A DNA stretch of 64,000 nucleotides from Streptomyces sp. NBC_01306. GTDB taxonomy: Bacteria; Actinomycetota; Actinomycetes; Streptomycetales; Streptomycetaceae. Positions 59,325-64,000 of this stretch are shown here, piece after piece. Positions within the stretch are counted from its first letter, which is position 1. Every line of letters begins with the position of its first letter. The translations under genes were made by a program, and so were the position numbers. Below the pieces are notes generated by a model. That model searched no databases and had not been told where the DNA came from. It saw nothing but the letters and a program-made list of their open reading frames with translations. Location: positions 2,049,501-2,113,500 of the forward strand of contig NZ_JAPEPC010000001.1 of NCBI RefSeq assembly GCF_026340465.1, read 5' to 3'.

Positions 59325-59909
59325 ATGGACTACGCGAAGATGCGCGCGATCGCAGAGGACCTCAGTGCTTACGCCGAGCACCTTGAGGGATCCTGGAGTG
59401 TCGAGATCGGCCCCGGCGGGCCGTTCCTCGCCATGATCAGCCCCTCGAAGCGCCACGAGGGGACAGTTCACCGCATCCGGAACCAGCTCAATCAGCAGCT
59501 TCCCGCCACTCATCCCGGCTACGTCTGCGCCAACGGCCCGGAGATCGAGCACCCCGAGATCGGCCGTATGCGGCGCCCCGACGCTCTCGTCATCCCCGAG
59601 GAGGCGCTCGACGAACCGGGGCTCGCCGTCGACGCCACCCAGGTCCTGGCCGTCATCGAGATCGTGTCCCCCTCCAACCCCGAGAACGACTACGGCGAGA
59701 AGCTAGCCGAGTATCCGGCCATGGGGATCGGGCTCTACATGATCGTCGATCCGCGCACCGGGACCATCGAGGTCCACTCCGACCCCTGCGGGGACCGCTA
59801 CCGGCAGAAGGCCCCGTACATCTTCGGCGACACCGTCGCGCTCGGGCCGTGGACCGTGGACTCCAGCGGCTTCCGGCGGTACGGGAAGCCGGGCGACCGG
59901 GCACTCTGA
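59325..59909 (+). CDS. Uma2-family PD-(D/E)XK nuclease-like protein
   Basis: 194-aa protein of the Uma2 (DUF820) family. The nuclease-like core shows RRPDALVIPEE and VLAVIEIVSPSNPENDYGEKLAEYPAMGIGLYMIVDPR, with Asp and Glu-x-Val-Ser as the PD-(D/E)XK-type residues. ATG 59325. It lies alone between the GNAT gene and the convergent typA gene. Uma2 genes are widespread in Streptomyces and have no settled function. Confidence 0.9.
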   Translation: MDYAKMRAIAEDLSAYAEHLEGSWSVEIGPGGPFLAMISPSKRHEGTVHRIRNQLNQQLPATHPGYVCANGPEIEHPEIGRMRRPDALVIPEEALDEPGLAVDATQVLAVIEIVSPSNPENDYGEKLAEYPAMGIGLYMIVDPRTGTIEVHSDPCGDRYRQKAPYIFGDTVALGPWTVDSSGFRRYGKPGDRAL

Positions 59910-59922
59910 CCAGCACGCAGAA

Positions 59923-59960
59923 CGCCCGGCCCCCCACCAGTCGTGGTGGAGGGCCGGGCG
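59923..59960. terminator. Bidirectional terminator between Uma2 and typA
   Basis: Stem cgcccggccc...ccacca / tggtgg...gggccgggcg of about 16 bp with one mismatch and a 4-nt loop, between convergent genes. Confidence 0.88.
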
Positions 59961-59985
59961 GGGTCCCAGTAAGGGCGGAGCGGTG

Positions 59986-61857
59986 TCAGCGCTTGGCGCG
60001 CGAGGCGCTGCGGCCGCGCTCCTTCTGGTCCAGGACGACCTTGCGGATACGCACGGTCTCCGGGGTCACCTCGATGCACTCGTCGTCGCGGCAGAACTCC
60101 AGCGACTGCTCCAGCGACAGCTTCCTGGCCGGCACCACGTTCTCCGTGGTGTCCGCGGACGCGGCACGCATGTTGGTGAGCTTCTTCTCCTTGGTGATGT
60201 TCACGTCCATGTCGTCGGCGCGCGAGTTCTCGCCGATGATCATGCCCTCGTAGACCTCCGTGGTGGCCTCGGTGAAGATGACACCGCGCTCCTGGAGGTT
60301 GACCATCGCGAACGGCGTCACGACGCCCGCGCGGTCCGCGACCAGCGAGCCGTTGTGGCGGGTCCGCAGGTCACCGAACCACGGCTCGTGGCCCTCGAAG
60401 ATCGAGTGCGCGATGCCGGTGCCACGGGTCTGGGTGAGGAACTCCGTACGGAAGCCGATGAGGCCGCGGGACGGGACGATCCACTCCATGCGGACCCAGC
60501 CCGAACCGTGGTTCGTCATGGTCTCCATGCGGCCCTTGCGGGTCGCCATCAGCTGGGTGATGGCGCCGAGGTGCTCCTCGGGCGAGTCGATCGTCATGCG
60601 CTCGATCGGCTCGTGCGTCTTGCCGTCGATCTGCTTGGTGACGACCTCGGGCTTGCCGACGGTCAGCTCGAAGCCCTCGCGGCGCATCTGCTCGACCAGG
60701 ATGGCGAGCGCCAGCTCACCACGGCCCTGGACCTCCCAGGCGTCGGGGCGCTCGGTGTCCAGGACGCGGAGCGAGACGTTACCGACCAGCTCGCGGTCCA
60801 GACGGTCCTTGATCTGCCGGGCAGTGACCTTGTGGCCCTTGCCGCCCTTGCCGACCAGCGGCGAGGTGTTGGCGCCGATGGTCATCGAGATGGCCGGCTC
60901 GTCCACCGTGATCAGCGGCAGCGCGATCGGGTTCTCGGGGTCGGCCAGGGTCTCGCCGATCATGATGTCCGGGATACCGGCGATGGCGCAGATGTCGCCG
61001 GGACCGGCCTTCTCGGCCGGCTTGCGGGTGAGCGCCTCGGTCATCAGCAGCTCGGTGATGCGGACGTTGGCGATCGTGCCGTCGCGCTTGATCCACGCGA
61101 CGGTCTGGCCCTTGCGCAGCTCGCCCTGCTCGACGCGGCAGAGCGCGATACGGCCGAGGAAGTTGTCCGCGTCGAGGTTGGTGACGTGCGCCTGAAGCGG
61201 GGCGTCCTCGTCGTACTCCGGCGCCGGGACGCTGGAGAGGATCGTGGAGAAGAACGGCTCCAGGTTCTCGCTGTCCTGCGGGACGGTGCCGTCGTCGGGC
61301 TTGGTCAGCGAGGCGACGCCGTCACGGGCGCACGCGTAGACGATCGGGAACTCGATCTGGTCCTCGTCGGCGTCCAGGTCCAGGAAGAGATCGTACGTCT
61401 CGTTGACGATCTCGTCGATCCGGGAGTCCGGGCGGTCCGTCTTGTTCACGCAGAGGATGACCGGCAGCTTGGCGTCCAGGGCCTTGCGGAGCACGAAGCG
61501 GGTCTGCGGCAGCGGTCCCTCGGAGGCGTCGACGAGGAGAACGACCGCGTCCACCATCGAGAGACCGCGCTCGACCTCACCACCGAAGTCGGCGTGGCCG
61601 GGGGTGTCGATGATGTTGATCGTGATGACGTCGCCGCCATCCTTCGGGTGGTACTTCACGGCCGTGTTCTTGGCCAGGATCGTGATGCCCTTCTCACGCT
61701 CCAGGTCGTTCGAGTCCATCATGCGGTCGTCGAGGTGCTCGGCGGCGTGCGCGGCGAAGGCGCCGGCCTGCTTGAGCATGGCGTCGACCAGGGTGGTCTT
61801 GCCGTGGTCGACGTGGGCGACGATGGCTACGTTACGGATGTCGTGGCGCGTGGGCAT
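59986..61857 (-). CDS. typA: Translational GTPase TypA/BipA
   Basis: 623-aa ribosome-associated GTPase. G1 is AHVDHGKTTLVDAML, G2/G3 is GITILAKNTAV and DTPGHADFGGEVERGL, and G4 is CVNKTDRPD. EF-G-like domains II, III and V and the TypA-specific C-terminal domain (TPFAMVNLQERGVIFTEATTEVYEGMIIGENSRADDMDVN) follow. It helps 50S assembly and translation under stress. Start ATG 61857. It is downstream of the LpqW-like gene, as typA is next to lpqW in mycobacteria. Confidence 0.97.
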   Translation of the reverse strand: MPTRHDIRNVAIVAHVDHGKTTLVDAMLKQAGAFAAHAAEHLDDRMMDSNDLEREKGITILAKNTAVKYHPKDGGDVITINIIDTPGHADFGGEVERGLSMVDAVVLLVDASEGPLPQTRFVLRKALDAKLPVILCVNKTDRPDSRIDEIVNETYDLFLDLDADEDQIEFPIVYACARDGVASLTKPDDGTVPQDSENLEPFFSTILSSVPAPEYDEDAPLQAHVTNLDADNFLGRIALCRVEQGELRKGQTVAWIKRDGTIANVRITELLMTEALTRKPAEKAGPGDICAIAGIPDIMIGETLADPENPIALPLITVDEPAISMTIGANTSPLVGKGGKGHKVTARQIKDRLDRELVGNVSLRVLDTERPDAWEVQGRGELALAILVEQMRREGFELTVGKPEVVTKQIDGKTHEPIERMTIDSPEEHLGAITQLMATRKGRMETMTNHGSGWVRMEWIVPSRGLIGFRTEFLTQTRGTGIAHSIFEGHEPWFGDLRTRHNGSLVADRAGVVTPFAMVNLQERGVIFTEATTEVYEGMIIGENSRADDMDVNITKEKKLTNMRAASADTTENVVPARKLSLEQSLEFCRDDECIEVTPETVRIRKVVLDQKERGRSASRAKR

Positions 61858-62075
61858 GGGTGGCTTGCGCTTCTCTCAGCTCGTGGGATGCGGCGTCTGT
61901 CCTGGTACGCCCGCCGGGCGGACGCGCCACGGCCAGTCCCATGGTACGGGGCCTGCGCGCCCGGGGCTTCCCGGGCGATGGTTACCGGCCCCCGGCCCTT
62001 GCGTACCAAGGGTCGTACGGGGGCGGGACGGTTTTCCCGGCGGCCTGTGAGGCGGCCTGCGGCGCGAGAACCCAG

Positions 62076-62104
62076 CTTGCCCGCCGACAGGGCCGGCGGG
62101 CAAG
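62076..62104. terminator. Terminator of the LpqW-like gene
   Basis: An 11-bp perfect stem (cttgcccgccg with cggcgggcaag) has a 7-nt loop. It lies 46 bp after the stop, before typA. Confidence 0.87.
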
Positions 62105-62127
62105 TGGAGGGATTGACTCCGTTAGGC

Positions 62128-62162
62128 GCTCAGGACCTCTTGTAACTGCTCAGGACCTCTTG
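62128..62162. repeat. Direct 15-bp repeat across the LpqW-like gene end
   Basis: gctcaggacctcttg occurs at 62128-62142 and again at 62148-62162, with a 5-bp gap. The second copy contains the stop codon and last codons of the gene, so the 3' end was duplicated just outside the gene. Confidence 0.9.
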
Positions 62163-64000
62163 GCGGACTTCAGGAAGCCGATGTCCTGGTAGACGGGGGC
62201 GGCGAAACCGAAGGCTCCGGCGTTCGCGACGCCCCGCTTGGCCGCGACGAGGTCCGGGCGCTGATAGAGCGGAATCGATCCTGCGGTGGCCCAGATATGG
62301 GCGTCGGCCTGCTTCACCAGATCCCGCTCGGTCTTCTGGTTCAGCTCGCCCGACGCGCGGTCGAAGAGCTGGTCGATGCGCTCGGTGCCGACCCGGGTGT
62401 AGTTCTGGTCGACCAGGAGCGAGCCGTCGGACGCGACGGCCGGCTTGGCGTAGATCGGCCGGGCGTCGGTGGCCGGGTAGGCGCTGGCGGGCCAGGAGTA
62501 GAGAGCCAGGTCGTAGTCGCCGGACGCGATGTGGTCCTTGAAGTAACCGGCGCTGTCGACCTTGCTGACCACCGTGCGGATACCGACGGCGTCCAGCTCC
62601 TGCGTGATCTTGGCGCCGACGCTGTTGATCACCTCCGAGCCGGGTCCTGAGGGCAGCACGAACCGCAGGGTCAGCGACTTGCCGTTCTTGCCGAGCGCGG
62701 CGGCCGGTGCGGCGGCGGCCGGAGCCGCGGTGCCCTTGGGGGCGTACGCACCCGCCACCTGGTGCTTCTCGTCGCCGGACGCGGCACCGGACTTCGAGTC
62801 GCCGGACGTGGCACCGGGCTTCGAGTCGTCGAGGGAGCCCGCCGCGGGCTTGGCCGAGGCGTCGGACTTGGCGGACGCCTCGGGCTTGGCGGACGCATCC
62901 GGCTTCCCCGAAGCCTCCGGCTTGCCCGAGGCGGCAGGCTTGCCGGACGCATCCGGCTTGCTTCCCGCCTTGGTGCCCTGGTCCGTTTCGCGCGCGCCCT
63001 GGGCCGTCCAGCCCGCGTCGGCCAGCAGCGCCTGGGCCTGCCGCGCGTCATGGCCGCCGATGGCCCCGCTGTTGTCCGCGTAGTCCTCCTGGCCCGCCAG
63101 CGCCAGATGGCTGCCGGGCGGCAGGGCGGGCAGCCCCAGCGGCTTCAGTACGTCGGACGCGATCTCCTTGCGGTCCAGCGCCCTGGCGACCGCCCGGCGC
63201 ACCCGCTCGTCCTGGAGCGGGCCCGAGCTGCCGTTCATGGCCAGCTGGGTGAAGGCCGGCTCCAGGGACTTGCGGACCACATAGCCGTGCAGGGCCGCCT
63301 GCTGCCGCGCGTACTCCTGGCGGTCCTTGCGGGTCTGCTCGGCGGCCCGGCTCGCGGCCTCCTGGGCCTCCGGGCCATCAGCGCCGTGCGCCGCGGCCCA
63401 GTTCAGCAGGGCGTCGGCGGGCTGCACATCGCTGCCGGGGCCGTGGGTCAGCGGCTGCCCGTTGTGCCCGTCCTTGCCCGCGAGGGTGATCCGGCCTGCG
63501 GCCTGTCCGTCGATGTCCGCCAGGTCCAGGGACCCTGCCGTGAGGGCCGCGGTGCGCTCCTCGGCCGGTACGGCGGTCAGGACGAGCGAGTCGAGCTTGG
63601 CCTCCCGCCCCCACCAGTGCGGGTTGCGGACCAGCTTGACCTGCTTGGCGTCCGTGTCCACGCTCTTGATACTGAACGGCCCCGCCGTCGCCGCGAGCGT
63701 CTTGCGCGCCCCGTCGTTGAAGGTGTCCGGGGTGCTCATGACCTCCTTCGGATACAGCGGCGTGAAGAGCGAACGCCAGTCTGCGTACGGCTTGTTGAAG
63801 GTGACCTGGACCTCCAGGTCGTTCTTGCCCTTCTCGATCTTCTCGATCCGGTCGTACCCGGCGTTGCGCGCGGTCCAGAACCCCGAGTCCCTGCCGCTGA
63901 GCGCCCGCCACTGGGCCACGAAGTCGGGCGCCCCGATCTCCCGGCCGTTGCTCCAGACCGCCTTCTGGTTGATCCGGTAGCGGACCACCTGCTTCGGCTC
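62150..64000 (-). CDS. LpqW-like family 5 substrate-binding protein, 5' end outside the window
   Basis: 616 residues visible; the frame is open at the window edge, so signal peptide and start are missing. SBP family 5 features: VVRYRINQKAVWSNGREIGAPDFVAQWRALSG, AGPFSIKSVDTDAKQVKLVRNPHWWG and SGDYDLALYSWPASAYPATDARPIYA. About residues 300-400 contain a low-complexity insert of ASGKPxASGKP units and a KSGAASGD tail. Its place beside typA matches lpqW in mycobacteria. LpqW has an SBP fold but acts in lipoglycan control rather than import, so the annotation 'peptide transporter' should be treated with care. Confidence 0.87.
   Translation of the reverse strand, partial: EPKQVVRYRINQKAVWSNGREIGAPDFVAQWRALSGRDSGFWTARNAGYDRIEKIEKGKNDLEVQVTFNKPYADWRSLFTPLYPKEVMSTPDTFNDGARKTLAATAGPFSIKSVDTDAKQVKLVRNPHWWGREAKLDSLVLTAVPAEERTAALTAGSLDLADIDGQAAGRITLAGKDGHNGQPLTHGPGSDVQPADALLNWAAAHGADGPEAQEAASRAAEQTRKDRQEYARQQAALHGYVVRKSLEPAFTQLAMNGSSGPLQDERVRRAVARALDRKEIASDVLKPLGLPALPPGSHLALAGQEDYADNSGAIGGHDARQAQALLADAGWTAQGARETDQGTKAGSKPDASGKPAASGKPEASGKPDASAKPEASAKSDASAKPAAGSLDDSKPGATSGDSKSGAASGDEKHQVAGAYAPKGTAAPAAAAPAAALGKNGKSLTLRFVLPSGPGSEVINSVGAKITQELDAVGIRTVVSKVDSAGYFKDHIASGDYDLALYSWPASAYPATDARPIYAKPAVASDGSLLVDQNYTRVGTERIDQLFDRASGELNQKTERDLVKQADAHIWATAGSIPLYQRPDLVAAKRGVANAGAFGFAAPVYQDIGFLKSAKRS

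Noticed and set aside
52885..59985. Mobile element carrying the RiPP-like cassette
   Set aside because: I saw no transposase, integrase, tRNA target or flanking direct repeats; only base composition and position suggest insertion.
1..64000. tRNA or rRNA genes
   Set aside because: No cloverleaf arms with a TTCRA-type loop and no rRNA-like stretch noticed on either strand.

Overview
The window is chromosomal DNA from a Streptomyces or a close relative. It is very GC-rich, TTA codons are rare, GTG and TTG starts are common, and it carries a mycothiol gene (mshB), Tat signals, and many genes joined by 4-bp ATGA/GTGA overlaps. I saw no rRNA, tRNA, IS element or CRISPR array.

From 1 to 36 kb the region is mostly conserved actinobacterial core. 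Several blocks recall the Mycobacterium tuberculosis stretch from typA (Rv1165) to corA (Rv1239c). The blocks are: corA, an MgtE-N/CBS protein, DUF1003 and mrp; tatB, htrA, a ZAS anti-sigma factor, an ECF sigma factor and an O-methyltransferase; DUF3117, tag, a DivIVA-like protein and folP2; a LOG-family protein, dapE, dapC and ferredoxin; and mshB. Between them are Streptomyces-type genes: a 638-aa SUKH protein, a secreted PI-PLC, a GNAT and a SirB1-like protein, an AraC/DUF2000 divergent pair, a GT39 glycosyltransferase, and a four-gene ABC exporter plus two-component operon.

From 36 to 53 kb the theme is peptides. An S9 prolyl oligopeptidase is followed by two complete oligopeptide ABC importers transcribed divergently from 46.4-46.8 kb, plus an orphan third ATPase. 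The rightward operon has the order permease, lipoprotein, permease, ATPase, ATPase. This is the order of the Streptomyces bldK (morphogenetic signal peptide import) operon. The orphan ATPase shares long stretches of identical DNA with the last gene of that operon.

From 53.2 to 59.3 kb, between the importer operon and typA, lies the most interesting part: a compact, apparently undescribed RiPP-type cassette. It has a promoter, an M3 oligopeptidase, a 19-codon peptide gene (MSVAMTTRKASIAGQANEG) with an almost ideal ribosome binding site, two strong hairpins, a ThiF/MccB-like E1 adenylating enzyme with an N-terminal RRE-like domain, and an MFS exporter. The peptidase has two TTA codons and the exporter one, which suggests bldA control. 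Next to it are a frameshifted chloramphenicol-phosphotransferase-like gene and a GNAT acetyltransferase. The overall logic resembles microcin C (MccA/B/C/E), but the peptide does not end in Asn, so the chemistry is probably different.

From 59.3 to 64 kb there is a Uma2 nuclease-like protein, typA, and a truncated LpqW-like substrate-binding lipoprotein, which returns to the conserved core order.
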